Notes under the pieces: generated by a model
Databases searched by the model: none
The model's input: only the letters and a program-made list of their open reading frames with translations
Told to the model about the DNA's origin: nothing
In this document: positions 8,536 to 16,685 of the stretch, piece by piece
How the letters are laid out: the number at the start of each line of letters is the position of its first letter
How positions within the stretch are numbered: the stretch's first letter is position 1
Made by a program: the position numbers and the translations under genes
NCBI GenBank assembly: GCA_002439165.1
Contig: DJTE01000011.1
Coordinates: 50,348-114,347 of the forward strand
Length of the DNA stretch: 64,000 nucleotides
From: Chryseobacterium indologenes
GTDB lineage: Bacteria > Bacteroidota > Bacteroidia > Flavobacteriales > Weeksellaceae
Reading direction: 5' to 3'

Positions 8536-8721
8536 TTAACTTCCTTTTTTAGGACAGACCAGCAGGCCCGGAAAATCTGGATTATTGGAAGGTACACCTA
8601 CTCTGCATACGCCTGAACAGCACATTTCTCCCATATCCAGGTTACAGCCATCCATACAGTTTCTGTATCCTCCTTTAATGGTTCTCAGTTCACCTCTTGT
8701 TACTTTTTTTAAGTTTTTCAT
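8536..8721 (-). CDS. Double-glycine leader peptide with six cysteines (bacteriocin-like)
   Basis: A 61-residue precursor. Residues 1-18 (MKNLKKVTRGELRTIKGG) form a classic double-glycine leader, the type cut by peptidase-C39 ABC exporters. The remaining 43 residues hold six cysteines at 22, 26, 34, 35, 39 and 56, in the order C-x3-C-x7-CC-x3-C-x16-C. That spacing resembles a cystine-knot framework. Chryseobacterium genomes carry many such 'LKK...IKGG' peptides, usually named bacteriocin-like. No C39 exporter, immunity gene or modification enzyme is visible nearby. The start is the only ATG. Secretion and disulfide bonding are inference; toxin, signal or toxin-like decoy all remain possible. 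Confidence 0.8.
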   Translation of the reverse strand: MKNLKKVTRGELRTIKGGYRNCMDGCNLDMGEMCCSGVCRVGVPSNNPDFPGLLVCPKKGS

Positions 8722-8929
8722 AGTTTTGTTTTGGTATTTTTCCTACTCTGTAAGCTTTTCGGATTCCGCAGTATTGAGGATTAAATGTAGTAAAAATTTC
8801 AATATATAACACCTGAAAGGGAATTATTTTATTTTCTGCCAATACAGCTTTACAGAATGATTTTAGACCTCAGCACGGTTTTTTTTTAAATATTTCAGTG
8901 AATTATCAGGGGGAACTGCCTGTAATGAC

Positions 8930-9060
8930 TCACTATTCATTGCCCGTCCCATAGCCCCGATAGTAACGGTTACCCCGCAGCTGGCGCAGAAAAGCAAATG
9001 GATTGATGAGGGAAAGTGATGGCGTGAGGAGTAAGAGTGGATAGCGGGAAAAGCTCCTGA
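8930..9060 (+). other. GC-richer non-coding element, possible structured RNA or dispersed repeat
   Basis: This segment stands out from its AT-rich surroundings. It begins near ctattcattgcccgtccc and includes tagccccgatagtaacgg, taccccgcagctggcgc and gatgagggaaagtgatgg. Internal pairing is possible: ccccgc (about 8973-8978) with gcggg (about 9044-9048), and aggag with ctcct near 9027 and 9054. It is followed by a hairpin terminator usable in plus orientation. I recall similar text recurring in Chryseobacterium intergenic regions, which I cannot verify here. Strand is a guess. The rest of 8722-9114 shows no gene. Confidence 0.45.
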
Positions 9061-9079
9061 AAAATATATTGATCAAAGA

Positions 9080-9114
9080 AAAACCCACAGAATAGACTGC
9101 GGGTTGATTTTTTA
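9080..9114. terminator. Bidirectional terminator after the 9115-9555 gene
   Basis: aaccc-a-cag (9082-9090) pairs with ctg-c-gggtt (9097-9105) around a 6-base loop, with T-rich tails on both strands. It lies immediately after the stop of the minus-strand lipoprotein gene. Confidence 0.8.
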
Positions 9115-9555
9115 TTAATTGGAAAGCTTTATAGAATAAGAGCTTGTGATGAATTTCGTCGCCTGATAAGATGAGCCGCAAAGCATACCGGAGAGCTTAT
9201 AATTCTGGTTTTTTGGGACCATGGTGTATCCCATTTTCCCGGAAGCGATAGGGATTTTTTTGAAGAATCCGTTTCCGCTGACGGTGAGCACCATATTGCA
9301 CCTGGAATTGTTCTCTACGGAAATTGAAGTCCTGGGATTGGAAGGAGAGTCCGAATTCAGGAGGTCATTCAGCACATCGGCCGTTTCCGGCTTATAGGTT
9401 TTTATCAGTTCATTATACTCTCTTTCGGTATTGGCTGTATTACTGGTTCCGGCTCCTCCGGAAGGGTAGGGATTTCTTACAGGGTAATTCCCGTAATTTA
9501 CACTGCAGCCGGTAAGGATTACAGAAATTCCGGAAAGTATGAACAGCTTTTTCAT
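9115..9555 (-). CDS. Lipoprotein with DUF6759-like C-terminal domain
   Basis: This 146-residue protein has a lipoprotein signal (MKKLFILSGISVILTGC; lipobox LTGC), so it is probably anchored to a membrane. The last 70 residues share a pattern with three other proteins in this window: 'N-N-S-x-C-N', then a hydrophobic G-containing strand, then 'LCGSSYQATK...I'. The first Cys (in NNSRCN) and second Cys (in MLCGS) are conserved in all four. I match this to the uncharacterised Chryseobacterium family labelled DUF6759, by memory. It lacks the 'AHPDDPKRSVLKP' N-terminal block of its relatives. It lies 6 bases behind the paralogue ending at 9561, so the two are co-transcribed, probably from the trmB promoter. 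Confidence 0.75.
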   Translation of the reverse strand: MKKLFILSGISVILTGCSVNYGNYPVRNPYPSGGAGTSNTANTEREYNELIKTYKPETADVLNDLLNSDSPSNPRTSISVENNSRCNMVLTVSGNGFFKKIPIASGKMGYTMVPKNQNYKLSGMLCGSSYQATKFITSSYSIKLSN

Positions 9556-9560
9556 GCCTG

Positions 9561-10262
9561 TTATTTTTTAGATTTTTTCTTTTTCGACGGTTTTGTATGG
9601 GGCTTTTCCTTTCCCTCTTTTTCCCGGTCCTGGCTGGCTTCAGGATTGGGAGTACGCGGATTTTCAATGACTACAAATATACTTTTTTTTATATCTTTCT
9701 GTGAAGTGTATTTTACATCGCAGACATTGCTGTTGAGACTGTAAGCCCCTTTATTGAGCACGATAAAGTTTTCACCATGCGCTGGAACAGCAAGGTTGTA
9801 AAAATCTTTTCCTTCAATTCTCAAAATAATATTGCAGTCCGAATTATTTCTGAAAAGCAATATGGCTTCTTTCTTGGTAATGTCTTCATCAAGCATAGCG
9901 TTCAGAAGCTTTACCGTTTTTTCCTTATGCTGGTCAGAGGTTTCCGCGATCAGTTTTTTGAATTCTTCGGCATCGGAGGAACTGGAATTTCTCATAAACC
10001 TGTTGGGGATATCGGTGATTACCGGTCTGGCTTCCATAGGTCTGGCATTCTTTGCTCCTTTGGTCCATTCGGTGTTCTTCAGAGCGATCAGTTTAGGTTT
10101 CAGGACACTCCTTTTGGGATCGTCCGGATGCGCCGTTTTAAGATACTCTTCTATTTCTCTGATATTTGTGCTTTTAAGGATATCTTTGCTTTTTTTCTGT
10201 GTGAAAGCAAAGCTGGGGATTAGAAAAGTGAAGAGCAGTACGGTTAAAAAATTTTTTTTCAT
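9561..10262 (-). CDS. Secreted protein with DUF6759-like domain
   Basis: This protein of 233 residues has an N-terminal signal peptide ending near 'SFAFTQ'. It then has a short helical block 'DILKSTNIREIEEYLKTAHP' with the motif HPDDPKRSVLKP. A linker follows, and a C-terminal domain (about 135-205) has NNSDCN and NVCDVKY cysteines. The tail is very Lys-rich (KKKKSKK). The start is ATG 10262; the preceding TTG adds nothing. Function unknown. It shares the N-terminal block with the 11052-11825 protein and the C-terminal block with three paralogues. It is downstream of trmB with a 12-base gap, so it is read from the same mRNA, an odd pairing of a tRNA enzyme and secreted proteins. Confidence 0.75.
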   Translation of the reverse strand: MKKNFLTVLLFTFLIPSFAFTQKKSKDILKSTNIREIEEYLKTAHPDDPKRSVLKPKLIALKNTEWTKGAKNARPMEARPVITDIPNRFMRNSSSSDAEEFKKLIAETSDQHKEKTVKLLNAMLDEDITKKEAILLFRNNSDCNIILRIEGKDFYNLAVPAHGENFIVLNKGAYSLNSNVCDVKYTSQKDIKKSIFVVIENPRTPNPEASQDREKEGKEKPHTKPSKKKKSKK

Positions 10263-10277
10263 CAATGTTTCAGTTCA

Positions 10278-10955
10278 TCAGGTTATACGGAATTTTATGT
10301 AAGTTATGGTTTTGCCTTTGGAAGAAAATAATTCTTCGTAATAGGTTTTAATATCTCTAAGATGTTCTGTGTTCGGGTCGTATTCCGGGGCTCCGTAAAT
10401 GTCATGGTGGGCGGTAATGATCTCATACCCCGCACCCTGAAGGTATCCGAGAGTATAGCCGTGGAGGAATTCCGAGTCGGTTTTCAGATGGATAATTCCG
10501 CCCGGTTTCAGGAATTTTTTATAACGGTTAAGGAAATCAGGATGAGTAAGTCTGTGCTTGGTACGTTTGTATTTGATCTGCGGATCCGGGAATGTGATCC
10601 AGATTTCATCTACTTCGTTTTCGGCAAAGAAGTGATCTACAAGTTCAATCTGGGTTCTGAGGAATGCCACATTATTCATTCCGTTTTCCACGGCTTCTTT
10701 AGCCCCGAACCAGAATCTTGCGCCCTTAATATCGATCCCGATAAAGTTTTTTTCAGGAAATGTTCTGGCAAGGCCTACCGAATATTCTCCTTTTCCACAC
10801 CCCAGTTCCAGAACAATAGGGTTGTCGTTTTTAAAGAAATCCTTTCTCCAGTTTCCTTTAAGGGGAAAACCTTCCAAAGCTTCTTCCCTTGTTGGCTGGA
10901 TAACGTTTGGTAATATTTTGTTTTCTGCGAATCTTGCTAATTTATTTTTGCCCAT
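10278..10955 (-). CDS. trmB: tRNA (guanosine(46)-N7)-methyltransferase
   Basis: This 225-residue SAM-dependent enzyme makes m7G46 in the tRNA variable loop. The class I methyltransferase motif is 'VLELGCGKGEYSVGLAR', followed by 'FIGIDIKGARFW'. The TrmB signature 'ITFPDPQIKYKRTKHRL' and the 'IHLKTDSEFLHGYTL' block are present. The start is ATG 10955 (MGKNKLARFAENK); the longer frame to 10997 overlaps the -7 box and is rejected. It heads an apparent three-gene operon with two DUF6759-like genes. Confidence 0.95.
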   Translation of the reverse strand: MGKNKLARFAENKILPNVIQPTREEALEGFPLKGNWRKDFFKNDNPIVLELGCGKGEYSVGLARTFPEKNFIGIDIKGARFWFGAKEAVENGMNNVAFLRTQIELVDHFFAENEVDEIWITFPDPQIKYKRTKHRLTHPDFLNRYKKFLKPGGIIHLKTDSEFLHGYTLGYLQGAGYEIITAHHDIYGAPEYDPNTEHLRDIKTYYEELFSSKGKTITYIKFRIT

Positions 10956-10976
10956 CGAGTCATTTATAAAATCCCG

Positions 10977-10984
10977 CAAAAATA
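10977..10984 (-). promoter_or_regulatory. -7 box (TAnnTTTG) for trmB operon
   Basis: TATTTTTG followed by C on the minus strand, 21 bases upstream of the trmB ATG. It fixes the start by excluding the upstream codon at 10997. Confidence 0.7.
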
Positions 10985-11051
10985 GCAAAATTTGCACAGA
11001 ATACCTTGTCTTTTAAAGATAAAAGACATAGAATGAGCTTATTTGTAGGGG

Positions 11052-11825
11052 TTATTTGCCTGCTGAACTTCCCAGTGCAACCATGATCGCTTTTTCAATG
11101 GTTTTTTGTGAAGCATACTGCGCACCGCATACCAGGCTGGAGAAGAGATACTGGCCTTTGTTGACAACAATTGAGCTTTCTTCATGGGCAGGAACAGCAA
11201 GTCTGTATTTGGTCGTTCCTACTCCCTCCATTCTTACGATGATGTTACAGTCGGAATTATTCCGGATCAGGACGATGCTCTCCTTGCTGTTCGGATCGTT
11301 ATCGAATAATGAGTTTAATATTTTTACGGTACGGTTCTGATGTTCCACCGGGTTTACCGCCATCAGCATATTGAATTCTTCTGCTTCTGCATCAGGTATG
11401 GCAGCATTGGCCGAAGGATTTACCACATAGGTATTCTGGGCATTACTAGGCGTATAAACAGCGTTGTATTGTTTGGCGGCAAGTTCAGCTTTATATCTGG
11501 CGATCTGCTTCTGCTTGATAATGGCATTCATTTCATCGAAACTGATCTTGGTAGAGGGTCTTCTTTTCAGGAGTGCCAGCATTTCCTGCATATCTTTTAC
11601 TTTCTGGTCCGCCGGATGGGCATTTTTGATGTATTCTTTCATCATTTCCATTACCCGGGGCTTAAGAACAGATCTTTTGGGATCATCAGGATGGGCATCT
11701 CTTAAAAATGCATTGATTTCGTAGATATTTTTACTTTTCAGAATATCCGTATAGTCTTTTCCCTTTTTCTGGGCAGACAGGCTGATGAAGAGAACTGAAC
11801 TAAAAAATAAAAGTAATTTTTTCAT
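11052..11825 (-). CDS. Secreted protein with DUF6759-like domain
   Basis: This 257-residue protein has a signal peptide (MKKLLLFFSSVLFISLSAQ). It has two copies of a helical block: one with 'AHPDDPKRSVLKP' and a shorter one with 'NAHPADQKVKDM'. The C-terminal domain (about 185-250) has NNSDCN and LVCGAQY cysteines. It is the longest of the four family members here and the only one with the duplicated N-terminal block. Function unknown. The domain may be a small beta-rich fold with one disulfide, since both cysteines are invariant among the four copies. It lies upstream of the trmB promoter and is probably a separate unit; no clear -7 box was found. Confidence 0.75.
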   Translation of the reverse strand: MKKLLLFFSSVLFISLSAQKKGKDYTDILKSKNIYEINAFLRDAHPDDPKRSVLKPRVMEMMKEYIKNAHPADQKVKDMQEMLALLKRRPSTKISFDEMNAIIKQKQIARYKAELAAKQYNAVYTPSNAQNTYVVNPSANAAIPDAEAEEFNMLMAVNPVEHQNRTVKILNSLFDNDPNSKESIVLIRNNSDCNIIVRMEGVGTTKYRLAVPAHEESSIVVNKGQYLFSSLVCGAQYASQKTIEKAIMVALGSSAGK

Positions 11826-12083
11826 TAACAGATTTTAAATTAAAAAAAAATGCTTTCTCTTAATTGGTGTTTGGAGTGATTAGTTTTTATATGACAACGA
11901 AATATAAGTATGTTTATTTTAAACACGTCATTGTGAGATAAAAATAAACATATTTTTGAATATTCAAAAATATCTGCTATGGATTTTTTAAGCGTTTAAT
12001 ATTGAGAAGGGCCGGATGGGTAATAATCTGATCTGTTTCAGCACTGAATTTTTTATTGAAAAATGGGCCGGAAACTTCTAGCA
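11826..12083. other. Intergenic stretch before the DUF6759-like gene
   Basis: AT-rich, no gene seen. The string tgaatattcaaaaata near 11957-11973 is a small palindrome. No exact -7 box for the minus-strand gene at 11825 was found. Confidence 0.4.
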
Positions 12084-12111
12084 GGCAGGTTATTCAATAA
12101 GATAACCTGCC
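12084..12111 (-). terminator. Hairpin after the CarboxypepD-like gene
   Basis: Perfect 10-bp stem ggcaggttat / ataacctgcc, just past the stop at 12121. It lacks a T-run in the minus direction, so it may be an mRNA 3'-end stabiliser rather than a terminator. Confidence 0.55.
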
Positions 12112-12120
12112 CGGATCATT

Positions 12121-12909
12121 TTATTTGACAATATCCAGAAGGTTGGAATTTTTAAGTCTTTTCTGGTAAATCGGCATATATTTCTCGATCGGAACTTTAA
12201 TCGCTTCAAAATTGCCGGCCAGCACATAAGCCTGTATGTTTTCAGAGGTGTATACAAACTGAAGGAAATTATCGATCAGGTTTTCCGGAATTTTAAATTT
12301 AAGGAAGTAGTCTTTTCCCAGGTAGTTTTTAATCTGGGTTATGGAACTGTTCATTTTTTCATAAGCTACATAACGCTGTTTTTTCTTTCTTTCGCCGGAA
12401 AGAAGATCATAGATGCTTCCCAGACTGAATGTAAGCCCTCCGTCTCTGAGCCCGGCAATCGGAAGTTCAGGAGAAGTTCCGTCTCCCTTAGGTTCCGGCA
12501 GCCCGATTACCTTTTTAATGGCCAGTCCTTTATCTTCTTTTCTTATAGAATTTACGTCATATCGCAGGTTTCCGGTGGGCTTGAATCTGCTGATCACAAT
12601 TTCCTGAATTTCATAATAAGCAATTTTCAACTCAACCAGATTTCTTTGCTGAAGCATCTGAGGAGTAAGGCGGATGTCCTTTCTTTCTGTAACAATAGAA
12701 GTAAAGCGGATAACATCTCCGGGTACGGCAGGAATATTATAATTTCCGTTATAGTCTGTCAGTACCGTTTTCTGGGTATTCAGATTGGTAACATATACCT
12801 GGTTGAGATACAGAATCGAGTTGTCTTTTAGAAATACCTCTCCGGAATAGTTCTGTGCATGGATCTTTACCAGAAAAACCAGCAGTAAAAGAGTAATTAG
12901 CTTATTCAT
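12121..12909 (-). CDS. Secreted protein with CarboxypepD_reg-like domain
   Basis: This 262-residue protein starts at ATG 12909 (MNKLITLLLLVFLVKIHAQ, a signal peptide). An upstream start at 12942 is excluded by a -7 box at 12919-12926. Residues about 20-95 form a carboxypeptidase-regulatory-like beta sandwich ('GEVFLKDNSILYLNQVYVTN', 'LTDYNGNYNIPAVPGDVIRF'), common in Bacteroidetes envelope proteins. The rest is unrecognised. It resembles TonB-receptor N-domains but lacks a barrel, so it is probably periplasmic. It is monocistronic, and the substrate or partner is unknown. Confidence 0.8.
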   Translation of the reverse strand: MNKLITLLLLVFLVKIHAQNYSGEVFLKDNSILYLNQVYVTNLNTQKTVLTDYNGNYNIPAVPGDVIRFTSIVTERKDIRLTPQMLQQRNLVELKIAYYEIQEIVISRFKPTGNLRYDVNSIRKEDKGLAIKKVIGLPEPKGDGTSPELPIAGLRDGGLTFSLGSIYDLLSGERKKKQRYVAYEKMNSSITQIKNYLGKDYFLKFKIPENLIDNFLQFVYTSENIQAYVLAGNFEAIKVPIEKYMPIYQKRLKNSNLLDIVK

Positions 12910-12918
12910 ATATGGTGG

Positions 12919-12926
12919 CAAAATTA
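12919..12926 (-). promoter_or_regulatory. -7 box (TAnnTTTG) for the CarboxypepD-like gene
   Basis: TAATTTTG on the minus strand, only 9 bases from the ATG at 12909, implying a very short 5' leader. Confidence 0.6.
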
Positions 12927-13109
12927 CATAGAAATACAGCAATTCATACTCAATAAGATCATGATTACAGGTTAAAGTTATATTAAACTTTGTCAGTAAA
13001 CTGTTAATGAATGTTATAAACCTTTTATCAATAAAAAAATAATTAATAACAGTTAGCGGATTTTGATCTGATACAGGAAAATTACGAATTCAAATATAAA
13101 AGATGAAGA

Positions 13110-13155
13110 CCGGAAAAAGAACGTTAAAATTTAATCCCACAACTTCTTTTTCCGG
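13110..13155 (-). terminator. Hairpin after the first adhesin-like gene
   Basis: Perfect 12-bp stem ccggaaaaagaa / ttctttttccgg with a 22-base loop, 32 bases past the stop at 13187. Confidence 0.65.
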
Positions 13156-13186
13156 CCGGCTCACCTTATTTTATATCAGATACCTG

Positions 13187-16100
13187 TTATTTATGTTTTA
13201 CTAAAAGCCAGCTTGAATATTTTACAGAAATTGAAGAGCCAAATTCTGTCCAGCTGATGAAATACCAGTATGTAGCGGTAGGTACGGGTCTTCCTCCCAT
13301 TTTTCCATCCCAGATGTACCGGTTGCTGGGGGTTCCTCTGAAGATCTCTGCTCCATATCGGTCAAAGATTCTGAATTCAAGATTGTCATTGGCCATTAGG
13401 GCCGAATAGTCAATCTGGTCATTATGGCCGTCATAGTTCGGTGTGATGGTATTGATCAGGTTGATGAGGGCAAACTCTTTTTTTACTTCTGCACAGAAAT
13501 TAGAATCTTTTACAAAAACCGTGTGATTGCCTCTCGGTACATTATTGAAGACATTTGAACTCTGCCAGCTGACTCCATCCAGGGAATACTGATAAGGGGG
13601 AGTGCCGCCGTTTACTCCTACTGTAACGGTAGACCCGTTGATTTCAATAGAAGTAATCACAGGAAGAGGAGATTCTGATACCGTAACATGCTGACGGTAA
13701 ACACAGCCATTAAAACCAAGATCCACCCAATAGCTTCCCGCAGGAACATTGGTAATGGAAGGTGAGGTAGCTCCTGTACTCCACAGATAGCTGTCAAATC
13801 CAGGCCCTGCATCCAGGGTAGTGGTGGCTTTAGGACAGATAATCTGATCTTTCAGAATATCTGATTTCTTAGGCACTTTAAGCGTGATCCTGATTGAGCC
13901 TACCTCCGGACAGACCCCGTTCTTTTCAAACCGGATATAATACGTCTGTGCCGCTGTGGTAATGTTTACCGAAGGGGCTATCGGGGAAGTATTATTCTGT
14001 GCATCAGCTAAAGTGGCATAGAAAGTATAGGTAACCCCCGGATCTGTTGTAAAGGACGGAATAAGCGAAGCTAAACTGATTGCTTTTACGCCATCCAGAT
14101 CGTCATCACAGATCGTAACGGATGCAGCATTTGTAATCAACGGGACCTTTGCTCCGATACTGAATTTTAAAGGCTTAATTACTGCGGCACATCCGTCGGG
14201 GGAGTCTACTCTGATATAAATTGTAGTCGCGGCGGTATAGCTCCAGTTATTGGGAAGGGTATTGTTGTTTCCGGCATTGGCATCAGCAGGCAGGGCATAG
14301 TACCTTACGTTGGTAAAATAAGCAGGGTTATTCAATACAATGGCGGTAATGCTGGATAAGTTGATATTTACTGTCCCATCGAAATTATCATCACAGAATA
14401 CACCGTTATAATTATCCTGTACGATAGCCAGGTTGTATAAAGAAAGGGTGATCTGTGCTATATTTTTACATCCGATCGTATTTTTTACAACGGCGTATAC
14501 GATAGTTCCGTTCGGTGCAGTATAGGTGTTGGGGGCTGTAATAAGTGCTGCGGCATTTTCTGTCTGCGCATCAGTAAGAGTTGGGTAATAGGTAATGGTA
14601 ACCGGAGAGTTGTTGGTCACATTCGCTGTGCCCAGATTAAATGTTCCCTGCCCGTTGATATTACAGGCCCTGAGTGTTGCATTACTTACCGTCAGCGATT
14701 GTGCATTCACGGTTACCGTTACTGTTTCACAATCCGTAAAGACAGGATCGTTACCACAGAATGTATAGGTAAAAGTATCTGTTCCGGAAGTTCCCGGTGT
14801 ATAGGTGATAACGCCGGTTGTCGGGTTAATGGCTGCAGTACCCAGTGTAGGAGGAGAAACAATTGCAATTGTGGAGATTACGGGAGTTTGTCCTGAGCTG
14901 CTGAATGCAGGGGTTATCGTCTGTGAGGTGCACACATTATAGGTGGCGGTACTCAGTTTTGTACAGTTCTGTACTTTAAACTGTTCTGTAACAAGAGGAG
15001 CACAGCTTCCCATCGTAACAGAGCAGGTGTAATATCCTGATTGTGTGGGGTTAATAGATGATCCGGTGGCACCGGGGATAATATTGCCATTAACGTACCA
15101 TTGATAGGAGTCATAAACAATAGGGTCTACTGTCAGTACAATACCGGGAGCACAGTCGCCTCCTGATTTTATGATGACCGGCTGTGTAGGAAAGCCTGCA
15201 AAAAATCCTCCGTATCCGACAGCGTCACTGCCGGCGGTAATCCCGGCGGTAATAGCCTTGTCCGAGACAATGGTAATATTCCCTGAAACATTGGGAATAC
15301 CGTAAGTAACCCAGTTAGTGGTTCCTGTCATATTGAACGGGCCTGTTGTTGCCGGAGGAATTCCTCCGTTTACCGTAACGGTAGCTCCTCTTTCAGTAAT
15401 AAGATTCAGCTTGGTGGGAATATTCAGAATACCTAAAGGATTGTTGTTGGAAAGGACGTAATTTTCGTTGATAAGGCCCAGTTCGTTGATCTGTTTCGGA
15501 AGGTAGCAGTTCAGGGCGGGAATAAAATTGAAACCTCCGGTGGCTACTTCATTTCCGGCAGTAGTGTCCCCGGCAAGAATCTGGTATACATAAGCATTTT
15601 TGGACGTTCTGATATAGAGGTTGTAATGATTATTCCCCTGGTTCTGGTATTTGGTATCGGGAATAACAAAATATTGTCCTGTATTCAGAGTGGCAACAGG
15701 TGGAATTTCATTATTGACATATATTAAAGTGTTGTCTTCAGTAGCCACAATAATGGCCCCTTCCATATTTGCTCCTATACTGCCGTTTCCTTTTACCAGG
15801 GCAAATTCGCTTCCCAGTCTTTCAACGGGCACCGCCTGATCCATTAAAATATCAGAACTGGTGGTAATATTTCCTGCATATTGGCCGTTAAAGTTTCCGT
15901 TGGTAACATTCACGGGTTTGTTAGCTGTAATTTTAGCCCCTATGAATCCATCTGTATTCACGGTCCCTATACCGTCCATAATATACGACTGTCCTTTATT
16001 CAGGGTGATATTCATGATGGGGTTGCTTGTGCCTGTGGTTCCGTTTGAGAACTGTACAGAGGGCTTGTATCCGCTTACTGTAACCGTAGTATTGTCCTCT

Positions 16101-16573
16101 GTGGCCAGAATACTGGCCATAAAATTCAGGATAAGACTTTGGGCAGCTATGGGGGCAGTGGTTACATAAAAGTTTTTTCCTGTGGAAGGAATTCCTTTTG
16201 AGGTGATGATTTCCGCGTGATTATATACTGAGAATCTTAAATTGACATAAAAGGGAAACTCTGCTTTCAGATAAAGTCCCTTTGAAGTAGGAGTAAACAG
16301 ATCCGCCTGCTGAGTGCTGATAATATAGGATCTTAATACGTCAAATTTCTGAGGATTATTTTTGCTTATATTGACGGTGCCTATCAGGTTATTGTTGTTG
16401 TAAATACTGACCGGAAAGGAAGTGGTTCTGTTGGTTGATAAATAGAGTTTCTGGAACTGATCGGGATTTCCGGTTCTGTCGATCATAGGGGCAAACCAAT
16501 GCTCCCTGTCCAGTTGGCCAAAAACAGAGGTGAAAATATAAAATATAAATAAAAAAGATAGAATTTTCTTCAT
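13187..16573 (-). CDS. Giant secreted protein, IgGFc-binding-like N-terminus, T9SS type B sorting domain (copy A1)
   Basis: 1128 residues. A signal peptide (to about 19) is followed by HWFAPM (24-29), the hallmark of the array. An IgGFc-binding-like region (about 40-460) has 'ATEDNTTVTVSGY' and 'VTNGNFNGQ'. Next come Ig-like/cadherin-like modules, then two calcium-site-like Asp clusters (FCDDNFDG near 725; ICDDDLDG near 822). A GGTPPYQYS SprB-like repeat follows, and then a gliding-motility-type C-terminal domain (1041-1128) for T9SS type B export. In that domain the usual TPNGDGxND loop reads TPNYDGHND. Probably displayed on or released from the cell surface. Adhesion is inferred; the IgG-binding name is inherited from the family and says nothing about the real ligand. 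It has its own promoter. Confidence 0.88.
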   Translation of the reverse strand: MKKILSFLFIFYIFTSVFGQLDREHWFAPMIDRTGNPDQFQKLYLSTNRTTSFPVSIYNNNNLIGTVNISKNNPQKFDVLRSYIISTQQADLFTPTSKGLYLKAEFPFYVNLRFSVYNHAEIITSKGIPSTGKNFYVTTAPIAAQSLILNFMASILATEDNTTVTVSGYKPSVQFSNGTTGTSNPIMNITLNKGQSYIMDGIGTVNTDGFIGAKITANKPVNVTNGNFNGQYAGNITTSSDILMDQAVPVERLGSEFALVKGNGSIGANMEGAIIVATEDNTLIYVNNEIPPVATLNTGQYFVIPDTKYQNQGNNHYNLYIRTSKNAYVYQILAGDTTAGNEVATGGFNFIPALNCYLPKQINELGLINENYVLSNNNPLGILNIPTKLNLITERGATVTVNGGIPPATTGPFNMTGTTNWVTYGIPNVSGNITIVSDKAITAGITAGSDAVGYGGFFAGFPTQPVIIKSGGDCAPGIVLTVDPIVYDSYQWYVNGNIIPGATGSSINPTQSGYYTCSVTMGSCAPLVTEQFKVQNCTKLSTATYNVCTSQTITPAFSSSGQTPVISTIAIVSPPTLGTAAINPTTGVITYTPGTSGTDTFTYTFCGNDPVFTDCETVTVTVNAQSLTVSNATLRACNINGQGTFNLGTANVTNNSPVTITYYPTLTDAQTENAAALITAPNTYTAPNGTIVYAVVKNTIGCKNIAQITLSLYNLAIVQDNYNGVFCDDNFDGTVNINLSSITAIVLNNPAYFTNVRYYALPADANAGNNNTLPNNWSYTAATTIYIRVDSPDGCAAVIKPLKFSIGAKVPLITNAASVTICDDDLDGVKAISLASLIPSFTTDPGVTYTFYATLADAQNNTSPIAPSVNITTAAQTYYIRFEKNGVCPEVGSIRITLKVPKKSDILKDQIICPKATTTLDAGPGFDSYLWSTGATSPSITNVPAGSYWVDLGFNGCVYRQHVTVSESPLPVITSIEINGSTVTVGVNGGTPPYQYSLDGVSWQSSNVFNNVPRGNHTVFVKDSNFCAEVKKEFALINLINTITPNYDGHNDQIDYSALMANDNLEFRIFDRYGAEIFRGTPSNRYIWDGKMGGRPVPTATYWYFISWTEFGSSISVKYSSWLLVKHK

Positions 16574-16592
16574 CCAGATTACAGGTTTATCA

Positions 16593-16600
16593 CAAATTTA
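16593..16600 (-). promoter_or_regulatory. -7 box (TAnnTTTG) for copy A1
   Basis: TAAATTTG on the minus strand, 19 bases upstream of the ATG at 16573. Confidence 0.65.
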
Positions 16601-16635
16601 ATAATAAAATGTATTAATGCCTTGAAAAAGTAATA

Positions 16636-16665
16636 AAAAACCACGAATTTAAATTCGTGGTTTTT
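16636..16665. terminator. Bidirectional terminator after copy B1
   Basis: Perfect palindrome ccacgaatttaaattcgtgg flanked by A-run and T-run, just past the stop at 16686. Its stem ends resemble those of the terminator at 19851. Confidence 0.85.
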
Positions 16666-16685
16666 AAAGTTTTACTGTTTAAATG

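Noticed and set aside
8933..9181. An open frame of 82 codons on the minus strand across the 9.0 kb element
   Set aside because: It overlaps the end of the real lipoprotein gene, has an odd Leu/Phe/Arg composition, and runs through a terminator. It is an artefact of the GC-rich element.
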